From: Streptomyces sp. f51 | GTDB taxonomy: Bacteria > Actinomycetota > Actinomycetes > Streptomycetales > Streptomycetaceae | DNA: 64,000 bases | Assembly: GCF_037940415.1 (NCBI RefSeq) | Contig: NZ_CP149798.1 | Location: forward strand, 3,713,001-3,777,000 | Direction of reading: 5' to 3' | In this document: positions 43,091-51,304 of the stretch, piece after piece | Position numbering within the stretch: the first letter of the stretch is position 1 | Layout of the letters: the number at the start of each line of letters is the position of its first letter | Translations under genes and position numbers: made by a program | Notes under the pieces: model-generated | What the model was told of the DNA's origin: nothing | Database searches by the model: none | The model's input: only the letters and a program-made list of their open reading frames with translations

Positions 43091-44224
43091 TCACCCCAGG
43101 GGGTGGGCCGCCAGCAGGTCGCCCAGCGCTTCCTCGTGTGCTGCCGCCGGGCCGAGCGACAGTTCCAGTTGCTTGGCCCAGGCGTGGTACCGGTGCAGCG
43201 CGTACTCGGTGTCGGCGCCGAAGCCTCCGTGCAGATGCTGGGCGGTCTGCACGACCCGGCGCACCCCTTCGGACGCCCAGATCTTGGCCACCGCCACATC
43301 ACCGCCGGCCGGCAGCGCGCCGTCCGCTCCGGTGCTGATCCGCCACGCGGCCTGCCAGAGCGTCGCCTCCATGGCGCGCAGGTCGATGTAGCGGTCGGCG
43401 GCCTGGACGGCGACCGCCTGGAACGTGGCGACCGGGAACCCGAACTGCTCCCGCTTGCTCGTGTACGCGCTCGTCATCCGGAGCACCTCCTCGCCGAGCC
43501 CGAGCGCCAGGGCGCAGGTCCCGGTGACCAGCAGGTCGCGCAGCCACTCCCACGCCCCCGGCGCGTCGATCACATACCGGGCTTCGATCCGGGCGGATTC
43601 CAGGCGCAGTTCGCCCAGCCGCTCACCGGTCGTGGAGATCTGCTCGGCGAGCACGGCCCCTTCCTGGCCGCGAGCCACCAGGGCGAGGACGGTCCGGTCG
43701 GCGTCCGTGTGCGCGGGCACGACGACGAGGTCGGCGTCGAAGACCCAGGGCACCGCCGTCTGCACTCCGTCCAGCACCCATCCCGTGCCGTCCTGCCGCG
43801 CGGTCACGGCGAGTTCGGCGGGGTCGTGACCGGTCCTGCCGTTGGTGGCCACGGTCAGCACGAGTTCTCCCCGGCCGGCCCGCGCGGCCACGGCCGTGCT
43901 CAACTCCTCGCCGCCGTGGCGTTGGACGGCGGCTGTCGCCGCGCTGTTCTCCAGCAGCGGCACCCGGGCCAGCACCTTCGCCGACTCCCGCAGCACGAGA
44001 CACAGCGCGATCGCGTCGAGGCCCGCTCCGCCGGCCTCCTCGTCGAGCAGCAGGCTGAGCAGGTCCGCGTCGGCGAGCCTCGCCCACAGGGCGCGGTCGA
44101 AGCCTTCGGCGACGGCGCCCGGGGTGAGCGCGGGGCTGGGCACCGCGTCGGGGGAGACGTCGGCGAACACCCCCCGGGCCGCCTCGGCCGCCGCCTGCTG
44201 CTCCTCGGTGAAGGTGAAGTCCAC
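43091..44224 (-). CDS. Acyl-CoA dehydrogenase family protein
   Basis: Flavoprotein of beta-oxidation type, 377 residues from GTG 44224 (MDFTFTEEQQ) with GGAGG 8 bases upstream. It has the N-terminal helical domain, the middle beta domain (DGTGWVLDGVQTAVPWVFDADLVVV) and the C-terminal domain (KREQFGFPVATFQAVA; QHLHGGFGADTEYALHRY). The usual C-terminal catalytic Glu of YEGTSE-type ends is not visible; the chain ends at AAHPLG. Such short-ended members pair with another subunit in steroid-CoA dehydrogenases. A KstR-like palindrome lies 71 bases upstream. Confidence 0.9.
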   Translation of the reverse strand: MDFTFTEEQQAAAEAARGVFADVSPDAVPSPALTPGAVAEGFDRALWARLADADLLSLLLDEEAGGAGLDAIALCLVLRESAKVLARVPLLENSAATAAVQRHGGEELSTAVAARAGRGELVLTVATNGRTGHDPAELAVTARQDGTGWVLDGVQTAVPWVFDADLVVVPAHTDADRTVLALVARGQEGAVLAEQISTTGERLGELRLESARIEARYVIDAPGAWEWLRDLLVTGTCALALGLGEEVLRMTSAYTSKREQFGFPVATFQAVAVQAADRYIDLRAMEATLWQAAWRISTGADGALPAGGDVAVAKIWASEGVRRVVQTAQHLHGGFGADTEYALHRYHAWAKQLELSLGPAAAHEEALGDLLAAHPLG

Positions 44225-44294
44225 GATCCCGTCCTCCCGCACGCGCGTCGGACCAACGACCAAGCAGAAAGCCTGATCTGACGGTGCGTCAAGA

Positions 44295-44308
44295 TAGAAC
44301 AGGTTCTA
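44295..44308. promoter_or_regulatory. KstR-like palindrome upstream of acyl-CoA dehydrogenase
   Basis: TAGAACAGGTTCTA is a perfect 6-2-6 palindrome (7-2-7 when the flanking A and T are included). It fits the mycobacterial KstR operator TnnAACnnGTTnnA at every fixed position. It sits between paaE and the acyl-CoA dehydrogenase start. No KstR-type gene is in the window. Confidence 0.65.
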
Positions 44309-44372
44309 TGAGAAGGGAACGGCCGACGAGCGGCCGCTCCTCCTCAGCGGTGGATTCCGGGTGGTCGCGTCC

Positions 44373-45437
44373 TCAGCGGTCGAAGTCCAACTCGACCTTC
44401 TCCGTGGCGGGATGGGACTGGCAGGCCAGTACGTACCCGGCGTCCGTCTCCTCCGGCTCCAGCGCGAAGTTGCGGTCCATCCGCACCTCGCCCGACACCA
44501 GGAACGCCCGGCAGGTGCCGCACACACCGCCCTTGCAGGCGTAGGGCGCGTCCGGGCGGTTGCGCAGGACCGCGTCCAGCAGCGACTCGCCGTCCTGGAC
44601 GGGCCAGGTGCCGCCGCGTCCGTCGAGCCGCGCGGTCACGGTGCTGTGCGCGGGAGCCGGGACGGTGGAGGGAGCCGTCGTGGTGGCGTCCACGTGGAAG
44701 ATCTCCTGGTGGACGCGGGTCCTGGACACACCGAGCCCACGCAGGGCCCGCTCGGCACCCTCCACGAGCCCCAACGGCCCGCACAGGAACCATCCGGCCA
44801 CCCGGTCCACCGGCAGCAGCGCCGGAAGCAGTGCGGCCAGTCGCTCCTGGTCGAGTCTGCCGGACGGCAGCCCGGCCTGCTGCTCCTCGCGGGAGAGGAC
44901 CGTCACCAGCTGGAACCGCTGCGGATAGCGGTCCTTGAGGTCGGCGACCTCCTCCAGGAACATCGTCGAGGCCGTCGTGCGGTCGCTGCGGATCAGGCAG
45001 AAGCTCGCGTCGGGCTTCCGGGCCAGCAGGGTCGAAACGATCGACAGCACCGGGGTGATCCCGCTGCCGCCCACCACCGCCGCGTACAGGCCGGCCGAGG
45101 GCTCCAGCGTGAAACGCCCCGCCGGGACCATCACGTCCACCTGGTCGCCGACCGTGATCTCCTTGAGCGCGTACGTCGAGAACGCGCCTCCGTCGACCAG
45201 ACGCACTCCGACCCGCAGGGTGCGCGGCGCCTCGTCCTCGGGGGCGGGTGCCGGTGAGCAGATGGAGTACGTGCGGCGGATCTCCGCGCCGTCGACCGTG
45301 CGGCGCAGCGCGAGATGCTGGCCGGCGGCGTGACGGTAGTCCTCGCGCAGTTCCGCGGGCACCGCGAAGGTCAGGGCCACGGAGTCGTCGGTGATCCGGT
45401 CGACCGCGGCCACCGTGAGCGGGTGGAAGCGGGCCAT
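44373..45437 (-). CDS. paaE: Phenylacetyl-CoA epoxidase reductase subunit PaaE
   Basis: Passes electrons from NADPH to the diiron epoxidase PaaAC. The ATG at 45437 (MARFHPLTVAAV), overlapping the paaD stop by one base, gives 354 residues. It has an FAD-binding domain (RRTYSICSPAP), an NAD(P) domain (VGGSGITPVLSI, FLCGPLGLVEGAE) and a C-terminal plant-type 2Fe-2S ferredoxin (CKGGVCGTCRAFL, with the fourth Cys in LACQSHP). It is the last gene of the paaABCDE operon. Confidence 0.95.
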   Translation of the reverse strand: MARFHPLTVAAVDRITDDSVALTFAVPAELREDYRHAAGQHLALRRTVDGAEIRRTYSICSPAPAPEDEAPRTLRVGVRLVDGGAFSTYALKEITVGDQVDVMVPAGRFTLEPSAGLYAAVVGGSGITPVLSIVSTLLARKPDASFCLIRSDRTTASTMFLEEVADLKDRYPQRFQLVTVLSREEQQAGLPSGRLDQERLAALLPALLPVDRVAGWFLCGPLGLVEGAERALRGLGVSRTRVHQEIFHVDATTTAPSTVPAPAHSTVTARLDGRGGTWPVQDGESLLDAVLRNRPDAPYACKGGVCGTCRAFLVSGEVRMDRNFALEPEETDAGYVLACQSHPATEKVELDFDR

Positions 45438-45970
45438 CACAACTCCTTGAAGTGGTCGAACGGTTCGCGGCAGGACAGACAGCGGCGCAGCGCCTTGCAC
45501 GCGGTGGAGGAGAAGCGGCTGAGCAGTTCGGTGTCGGCCGATCCGCAGGACGGACAGCGGACGGGATCCGGCTCCGGCTCGGACGTGAGCGTCCGGGTCG
45601 GCCCCAGGCCGAGAGCGACCGGCCCCGCGGCACGGTTGCCGCGCGGAGGTGCTATCCCGAACTCCCGCAGTTTGCGGCGCCCTTCGTCCGAGATGTCGTC
45701 GGTCGACCAGGCGGGGCTGAGCACCGTGCGCACCGACACCTCGCGGATGCCGTGCTCGTGCAGCACCCGCTCGATGTCGCTGGACATGGCCTCGACGGCG
45801 GGGCAGCCGGTGTAGGTCGGGGTCAGTTCGACCTCGACGCTGTCCGTGCCGCGGACGTGGACGGCCCGCAGCACCCCGAGGTCGTCCAGGGTGAGAACGG
45901 GCAGTTCGGGATCGAGGACGGAGCCGGCCAGGCGGCGCAGCTCCTCTTCCAGGGGGGTGGCCGTCACCAT
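45437..45970 (-). CDS. paaD: Phenylacetate degradation protein PaaD
   Basis: A 177-residue protein with a DUF59/MIP18-type domain (residues 1-95; LDPELPVLTLDDLGVLRAV and TPTYTGCPAVEAMSSDI). A C-terminal zinc-ribbon-like part with CPSCGS and CLSCREPFDHFKEL follows. It is required for maturation of the epoxidase, probably in Fe-S or diiron assembly. Its start overlaps paaC by 7 bases and its end touches paaE. Confidence 0.95.
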   Translation of the reverse strand: MVTATPLEEELRRLAGSVLDPELPVLTLDDLGVLRAVHVRGTDSVEVELTPTYTGCPAVEAMSSDIERVLHEHGIREVSVRTVLSPAWSTDDISDEGRRKLREFGIAPPRGNRAAGPVALGLGPTRTLTSEPEPDPVRCPSCGSADTELLSRFSSTACKALRRCLSCREPFDHFKEL

Positions 45971-46683
45971 GACGCCCCCGGGTGGCTGCGGTGCAGATGC
46001 TGCATCTCGGCGAGCATCCGCCCGAAGGACTCGGTGTGCAGACCCTGGCGTCCGGCGCCGGCCGCCCAGGCCCCGACCCGGGGACCTTCGGGGACCGTCA
46101 GCGTGGCGCGGCGCAGGGTCGCCTCCACGGACTCCAGCCAGGCGGCCTGGATCGCGTCCCAGTCGATGTCGACGCCGTCCAGCGGCTGGAACATCTCACC
46201 GGTGAAGCGCCACAGCTCCTGGCACGCGCGGTTCATCCGCTCGTGGCTCTCGGCAGTGCCGTCGCCCAGGCGCAGGGTCCACTGCTCGGCGTGGTCCTGG
46301 TGGTAGGCGACCTCTTTGACGGCCTTGGCGGCGAGCGGGGCGAACTCGCTGTCCCCGGATGCCAGGTGTGCGTAGAGGAGCCGTTGGTAGGTGGAGAAGT
46401 AGAGCTGCCGGGCGATGGTGTGCGCGAAGTCGCCGTTCGGCTGCTCGACGAGCTGGAGGTTGCGGAAGGCGCGCTCCTCGCGGAGATACGCCAGCTCGTC
46501 CTCGTCACCGGCCAGGGACAGCAGGACGCGGGCCTGGCCGAGCAGGTCCAGCGCGATGTTGGCCAGGGCGACTTCCTCTTCGAGGACCGGCGCGTGGCCG
46601 GCCCACTCCCCCAGCCGGTGCGAGAGCACCAGGGCGTCGTCGCCGAGGGCCAGGGCGGCGGCGGTGTTCACGGTGAGCGTCAC
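45964..46683 (-). CDS. paaC: Phenylacetyl-CoA epoxidase structural subunit PaaC
   Basis: Ferritin-like scaffold partner of PaaA, 239 residues. The GTG at 46683 ([27 protein letters not shown]) overlaps the paaB stop (GTGA). Helical motifs LEEEVALANIALDLLGQAR and EVAYHQDHAEQWTLRLGDGT are typical. It pairs with PaaA and stabilises the catalytic subunit. Confidence 0.95.
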   Translation of the reverse strand: MTLTVNTAAALALGDDALVLSHRLGEWAGHAPVLEEEVALANIALDLLGQARVLLSLAGDEDELAYLREERAFRNLQLVEQPNGDFAHTIARQLYFSTYQRLLYAHLASGDSEFAPLAAKAVKEVAYHQDHAEQWTLRLGDGTAESHERMNRACQELWRFTGEMFQPLDGVDIDWDAIQAAWLESVEATLRRATLTVPEGPRVGAWAAGAGRQGLHTESFGRMLAEMQHLHRSHPGASW

Positions 46684-46967
46684 AGGTGCTTCACCCCTTC
46701 CGGGATCTCGTAGAACGTCGGGTGGCGGTAGGGCTTGTCCGCGGACGGCTCGAAGAACGGGTCCTTCTCGTCGGGCGAGGAGGCCGTGACGGCGGCGGAG
46801 GGGACGACCCAGATCGAGACGCCCTCGCCGCGACGCGTGTACAGATCGCGGGCGTTGCGCAGGGCCAGCTCGGCGTCCGGCGCGTGCAGGCTGCCGGCGT
46901 GGGTGTGCGACAGTCCGCGGCGCGAGCGCACGAAGACCTCCCACAGCGGCCATTCGGTGTTCGTCAT
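46680..46967 (-). CDS. paaB: Phenylacetyl-CoA epoxidase subunit PaaB
   Basis: A 95-residue protein with ATG overlapping the paaA stop (ATGA). [38 protein letters not shown] is characteristic of the family. It bridges PaaAC heterodimers in the full complex. Confidence 0.96.
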   Translation of the reverse strand: MTNTEWPLWEVFVRSRRGLSHTHAGSLHAPDAELALRNARDLYTRRGEGVSIWVVPSAAVTASSPDEKDPFFEPSADKPYRHPTFYEIPEGVKHL

Positions 46968-48004
46968 GCTCGGGTCGCTCCTGTCTCACCGGTCGTGCTC
47001 GTGGAGCCGACGGCCTGGCTCGTGTGCTTGTCCGCGTAGGCCGCGGCCGCCTCCCGTACCCACGCGCCTTCCTCGTGGGCGCGCCGGCGCTGGGTGATCC
47101 GCTGGTCGTTGCACGGGCCGTTGCCCTTGAGGACCTCCCAGAACTCCGTCCAGTCGATGGCGCCGAAGTCGTGGTGTCCCCGCTCCTCGTTCCACACCAG
47201 GTCGGGGTCCGGCAGCGTCAGGCCGAGCGATTCGGCCTGGGGGACGGCGATGTCGACGAAACGCTGGCGCAGTTCGTCGTTCGAGTGGCGCTTGATCTTC
47301 CACGCCATCGACTGGGCGGAGTGCGAGGACTCGTCGTCCGGCGGGCCGAACATCATCAGGGAGGGCCACCACCAGCGGTCGACCGCGTCCTGCGCCATCG
47401 CGTGCTGCTCGGGGGTTCCCTGGCTCAGGGCCAGCAGCAGCTCGTACCCCTGGCGCTGGTGGAAGGACTCCTCCTTGCACACGCGGATCATGGCGCGCGC
47501 GTACGGGCCGTACGAGCAGCGGCACAGGGGGACCTGGTTGGTGATCGCCGCGCCGTCCACGAGCCAGCCGATGGCGCCGACGTCCGCCCAGGTCAGGGTC
47601 GGGTAGTTGAAGATCGACGAGTACTTCTGGCGGCCGGAGTGCAGCTTGTCGAGCAGGTCGTCGCGGCTGACGCCGAGTGTCTCGGCCGCGCTGTACAGGT
47701 ACAGCCCGTGTCCCGCCTCGTCCTGGACCTTCGCCATCAGGATCGCCTTGCGGCGCAGCGAGGGCGCGCGCGTGATCCAGTTGGCCTCCGGCTGCATGCC
47801 GATGATCTCGGAGTGGGCGTGCTGCGCGATCTGGCGGACCAGGGTGGAGCGGTAGGCGTCGGGCATCCAGTCGCGGGGCTCGATGCGTTCGTCGGCCGCC
47901 ACCGCGGCGTCGAAGACCACCTCGTATGCCGCTGTGCGCGCCGCTTCGTCGGCGGCTTCGTCCGCCTGTGTGCGGGCCGTTTGGTGCGCTGATGCTGTCG
48001 CCAT
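46964..48004 (-). CDS. paaA: Phenylacetyl-CoA epoxidase catalytic subunit PaaA
   Basis: Diiron oxygenase that makes the ring 1,2-epoxide of phenylacetyl-CoA, opening the aerobic phenylacetate pathway. The ATG at 48004 follows GAGGGGG and gives 346 residues. Diiron ligand motifs are QDEAGH and [11 protein letters not shown]. The N-terminal 25 residues are an Ala-rich extension. A PaaR-type palindrome lies 31 bases upstream of the start, likely over the promoter. Confidence 0.96.
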   Translation of the reverse strand: MATASAHQTARTQADEAADEAARTAAYEVVFDAAVAADERIEPRDWMPDAYRSTLVRQIAQHAHSEIIGMQPEANWITRAPSLRRKAILMAKVQDEAGHGLYLYSAAETLGVSRDDLLDKLHSGRQKYSSIFNYPTLTWADVGAIGWLVDGAAITNQVPLCRCSYGPYARAMIRVCKEESFHQRQGYELLLALSQGTPEQHAMAQDAVDRWWWPSLMMFGPPDDESSHSAQSMAWKIKRHSNDELRQRFVDIAVPQAESLGLTLPDPDLVWNEERGHHDFGAIDWTEFWEVLKGNGPCNDQRITQRRRAHEEGAWVREAAAAYADKHTSQAVGSTSTTGETGATRA

Positions 48005-48035
48005 GCGGTCCCCCTCGACCTCTCGCTCCCGACCG

Positions 48036-48049
48036 ACCGATCGTTCGGT
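48036..48049. promoter_or_regulatory. PaaR-type operator upstream of paaA
   Basis: ACCGATCGTTCGGT fits ACCG-NN-CG-NN-CGGT. Its reverse complement, ACCGAACGATCGGT, is identical to the site between paaN and paaH. It lies 31 bases upstream of the paaA start. Confidence 0.8.
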
Positions 48050-48094
48050 CCATTCGCAACAATGGTCGGCCGAGCGCCGTACGGTGTCAACCGC

Positions 48095-48103
48095 TGTGGA
48101 TAA
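48095..48103 (-). other. Perfect DnaA box in the paaA/DUF5819 divergent region
   Basis: TGTGGATAA, the reverse of TTATCCACA, lies between the PaaR site and the DUF5819 gene. Confidence 0.6.
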
Positions 48104-48273
48104 CCTCGTGCGCGTCGGTGTGGCCGTCGGGACGCCCGGGGCTGTGCCGGACGGTCGGCGCTGAGTACGGTTCGCTTGCGAACGACGTGGTGCGAGGCGG
48201 CGCGGCGGTACGGTGCCCGCAGTCCGGCGGCCGGCGGCCGGCAGCCGGATCCGGAATCTTGAATCGGGGCGGG

Positions 48274-49275
48274 ATGGACGCGAGGGACGAGGGCTCGAAG
48301 CGGGAGCCGGGGTCGGTCGCGCCCGAGGGGGGCGCGCCCGGCGCCACCGGCGCCACCGGCGGCACCCCGGTGCCCGGTCCGCGGCCGGCGGGCGCTGAGG
48401 AGGCGGGGTCCCCGGCGGGCGGTTCCGAGGCGGCCGTGCCGGCGATCGGGTCTTCCGGCGAGGCCCTCGCCGAGGCCGGGCCTGAGGTGGCTGGGCCGGA
48501 GGCGGGCGGTTCCGAGGCGGCCGGGCCAGATGCGGGTGGGGTCGGAGCACACGTGGCCGAGGGCGTCGTCTCCGAGTGCCCCGGTGAGGCCGACCCGCTC
48601 GGGGACAGGGGTCCCGTCGGGCTTGCCGCGCTGTCCCTGCGGCATCAGATCGTCGCCGCGCTCGCCCTCGCCGCCGTCGCCGTCGTCGCCTGCGCGCACC
48701 TCGGGATGGTGTTCCTCCACATCGCGCCCCCGAACACGGTGACGAAGCAGCACGGGCACGCGATCGACGAATGGATCTACCCCGAGTTCGAGCAGAACTG
48801 GAAGCTCTTCGCTCCCAACCCCTTGCAGCAGGACATCACGGTCGAGGTCCGTGCCCTGGTTCGTTCCGCGGACGGCACCAGCCGGGAGACGGGCTGGTAC
48901 GACCTGTCCGCGCTCGACGGGCTGGCCATCGACGGAAATCCGCTGCCGAGCCACACCCAGCAGAACGAGCTGCGCCGCGCCTGGGACTTCTACGCGAGTA
49001 CGCACGACGGCCAGAACCGTGCCGTGGGTCTGCGCGGCGACCTCTCGGAGCGCTATCTGCGGCGTATCGGGGTGCTGCGCCTCGACCGCGAACACGCGGG
49101 CGGCGAGGGCGCCGTCGTCGAACGGGTCCAGTTCCGCTCCCTCACCACGGACGTCCCGCCTCCACGCTGGAGCGACGAGAAGGTGTCCGACCGGCCCGTC
49201 GTCCGTGAGCTGCCCTGGTGGGCCGTTCCCGTGAGTGACCGCGCGGACGCCCTGACGGAGGCGAGCGCCCGATGA
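48274..49275 (+). CDS. DUF5819 (SdpA-like) membrane protein
   Basis: A 333-residue protein from ATG 48274 after GGGGCGGG. The first 120 residues are Gly/Ala/Glu-rich and disordered. One membrane helix (about 124-148, [20 protein letters not shown]) leads to an extracellular domain. There [15 protein letters not shown] (about 169-183) matches the aromatic-W..F.PNP motif of the SdpA family, a partner of SdpB in toxin maturation. The following gene, overlapping by 4 bases, encodes an SdpB-like HTTM protein, which supports the assignment. Substrate unknown. Confidence 0.85.
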   Translation: MDARDEGSKREPGSVAPEGGAPGATGATGGTPVPGPRPAGAEEAGSPAGGSEAAVPAIGSSGEALAEAGPEVAGPEAGGSEAAGPDAGGVGAHVAEGVVSECPGEADPLGDRGPVGLAALSLRHQIVAALALAAVAVVACAHLGMVFLHIAPPNTVTKQHGHAIDEWIYPEFEQNWKLFAPNPLQQDITVEVRALVRSADGTSRETGWYDLSALDGLAIDGNPLPSHTQQNELRRAWDFYASTHDGQNRAVGLRGDLSERYLRRIGVLRLDREHAGGEGAVVERVQFRSLTTDVPPPRWSDEKVSDRPVVRELPWWAVPVSDRADALTEASAR

Positions 49276-50504
49276 ACAGATCCGCTCCGACGATCGCGCG
49301 CGGTATCGCCCGGGTCACCGAGTCCGCTCTCGGCCCGTACCAGAGCGCTGTGATCCGTATCGGCTTGGCCGCCACCTGGCTGCTGTTCCTGCTGCGCGAA
49401 TACCCGAACCGTCAGGAGATGTACGGGCCCGACGCGCCCTGGAGCTGGGACCTCGCCCGGCAGCTCGTCGACAGCAACCACGCCTTCACGGTCCTGATGT
49501 GGTCCGACAGCCAGGTGTGGTTCGAGACCGTCTACGCCCTCGCGGTCCTCTCCGGCGTCCTGCTGCTGGTGGGATGGCGGACCCGCGCGGTGTCGGTGCT
49601 GTTCATGATCGGCGTGCTGTCCCTCCAGAACCGCAGTGTCTTCATCGGGGACGGCGGGGACAACGTCCTCCATCTGATGGCGATCTATCTGGTATTCACC
49701 CGCTGCGCCCAGGTGTGGTCGCTCGACGCGCGGCGGGACCGCCTGGCCCGTGCGGCACGCGCGCGTGGCGAGCGGATCCGGCCCGACCGGGGCGGCGCCG
49801 TGCTGTGGGCGGCGCTCGGGATCGTGCTGGCGGTGGCGACGGGAGCGGGACACGTCGACGCCGGTTTCCTGGGCGGCTGGCTCACGGTCCTCTGGGGACT
49901 GTGGGCGGTGCAGGCCCTGTGGTGGGCCGTCGGCCGTCTCGCCCGCACCGCGGAGCCGCGCGTCCTGCTGGACGTCGTCGCCAACATCGTGCACAACGCC
50001 GCTCTGATGGTCGTCATGGCCGAGGCGTGCCTGATCTACGCGACCGCCGGCTGGTACAAGATCGAGGGTTCGCGCTGGCAGGACGGCACCGCTGTCTACT
50101 ACCCGCTCCACCTGGAGTCCTTCTCCCCGTGGCCCGCGCTGTCCGAACTGATGTCCGCGCACGGCACGATCGTGATGCTGGTGACCTACGGGACGGTCCT
50201 CGTCCAGGTCGCCTTCCCCTTCACCCTGTTCAACCGGCGGGTGAAGAACGTCCTGCTGGCGGTCATGATGACCGAGCACGCGGTGATCGCCGTGGTGCTC
50301 GGGCTGCCGTTCTTCTCGCTCGCGATGATCGCCGCCGACTCCGTGTTCCTGCCGACGTCCTTCCTCCTGCGCCTGGGCTCAGGGGCGGCACGCGTGCGTG
50401 ACCGGCTCCTCCCCGGCCGCGGCCCCGCGGTGCCGGGGCCCAGGGAGCCCGCCGCGGGCGTTCCGGAGGAGCCCGAGCACCCGCACGTAGGCTTCACGGC
50501 ATGA
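49272..50504 (+). CDS. HTTM-domain (SdpB-like) multi-spanning membrane protein
   Basis: A 410-residue protein with ATG overlapping the DUF5819 stop. It has about 7-8 membrane helices. LLREYPNRQEMYGPDAPWSW, GDGGDNVLHLMAIYLVFTRC and TAGWYKIEGSRWQDGTAVYYPLHL are the HTTM (vitamin K-dependent carboxylase-like) hallmarks. In Bacillus, SdpA and SdpB mature the SdpC toxin; no SdpC-like gene is visible beside this pair. The stop overlaps the SpoU methyltransferase gene by 4 bases. Confidence 0.88.
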   Translation: MNRSAPTIARGIARVTESALGPYQSAVIRIGLAATWLLFLLREYPNRQEMYGPDAPWSWDLARQLVDSNHAFTVLMWSDSQVWFETVYALAVLSGVLLLVGWRTRAVSVLFMIGVLSLQNRSVFIGDGGDNVLHLMAIYLVFTRCAQVWSLDARRDRLARAARARGERIRPDRGGAVLWAALGIVLAVATGAGHVDAGFLGGWLTVLWGLWAVQALWWAVGRLARTAEPRVLLDVVANIVHNAALMVVMAEACLIYATAGWYKIEGSRWQDGTAVYYPLHLESFSPWPALSELMSAHGTIVMLVTYGTVLVQVAFPFTLFNRRVKNVLLAVMMTEHAVIAVVLGLPFFSLAMIAADSVFLPTSFLLRLGSGAARVRDRLLPGRGPAVPGPREPAAGVPEEPEHPHVGFTA

Positions 50505-51250
50505 ACGACCCGGTACGTGTCTGGCGCCAGCTCTCCGACGACTCCGTCCTGCTCGACGGCTTCCACGCCCTCAAGCACGCGGTGCGCTTCGGGGCGCGCG
50601 TCCCGGTCGCCGTCGCGATCGACCGGGAGGCGGTTCTCGGGCTGGCCGACGAACTCGCGCCGGACGTACGCGCCGCCCTCGACGCGCTGCTGACCGAGGT
50701 CCCGGAGACGGTGTTCACCACCCTCGTGCCGCGTCCGCACCCCACCTCGGTGGCGGCTCTGGCCGTACGCCCTTCACGGGCCGCCAACCTGGAGACGCTG
50801 GCCCGCACCCCCCGAACGGCGCCCGTGGTCGTCCTCGACGATCCGCGCAACCTCGGCAACGCCGGTGCGGTGATCCGGCTCGCGGCCGGCTTCGGCGCGA
50901 CCGGGGTGGTCACGACGGGCACGCTCGATCCCTGGCACCCCACGGTCGTACGGGGCGGGGCGGGGCTGCACTTCGCGACCGCGGTGGAGCGTCTGGCGGT
51001 GGACGAACTGCCGGGGGGCCCGGTGTTCGCGCTCGACCCCGAGGGAGAGGACATCCGGGGGACGAAGATTCCCGACGACGCCCTGCTCGCCTTCGGCTCG
51101 GAGCGCAGCGGGCTGTCCGCCGAACTGCGCTCCCGGGCCGACCACTTGGTGTCCCTGCCGATGCGCCCGCAGGTCTCCAGCTACAACCTCGCGACCAGTG
51201 TCGGCATGACGCTGTTCCACTGGAGCGCCACGGGCGGCGCACCGGCATAG
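50501..51250 (+). CDS. SpoU/TrmH-family RNA 2'-O-methyltransferase
   Basis: A 249-residue SPOUT enzyme using S-adenosylmethionine on tRNA or rRNA. The three family motifs are visible: DDPRNLGNAGAVIRLAAGFGATGV, LLAFGSERSGLS and VSLPMRPQVSSYNLATSVGM. Its ATG overlaps the HTTM gene, so it ends the DUF5819-HTTM-SpoU operon. The modified nucleotide is unknown. A hairpin with two alternative 5' arms follows. Confidence 0.92.
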   Translation: MNDPVRVWRQLSDDSVLLDGFHALKHAVRFGARVPVAVAIDREAVLGLADELAPDVRAALDALLTEVPETVFTTLVPRPHPTSVAALAVRPSRAANLETLARTPRTAPVVVLDDPRNLGNAGAVIRLAAGFGATGVVTTGTLDPWHPTVVRGGAGLHFATAVERLAVDELPGGPVFALDPEGEDIRGTKIPDDALLAFGSERSGLSAELRSRADHLVSLPMRPQVSSYNLATSVGMTLFHWSATGGAPA

Positions 51251-51298
51251 GGGTGCCGTCCGGACTTAGGGGGTGCCGTCCGGAGTGAACGGCACCCC
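51250..51298. terminator. Terminator with duplicated 5' arm between spoU and paaN
   Basis: GGGGTGCCGT occurs at 51250-51259 and again at 51270-51279, within an exact 15-base repeat. Either copy can pair perfectly with ACGGCACCCC at 51289-51298. It lies between convergent genes and may stop both. Confidence 0.75.
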
Positions 51299-51304
51299 AG
51301 GGGC

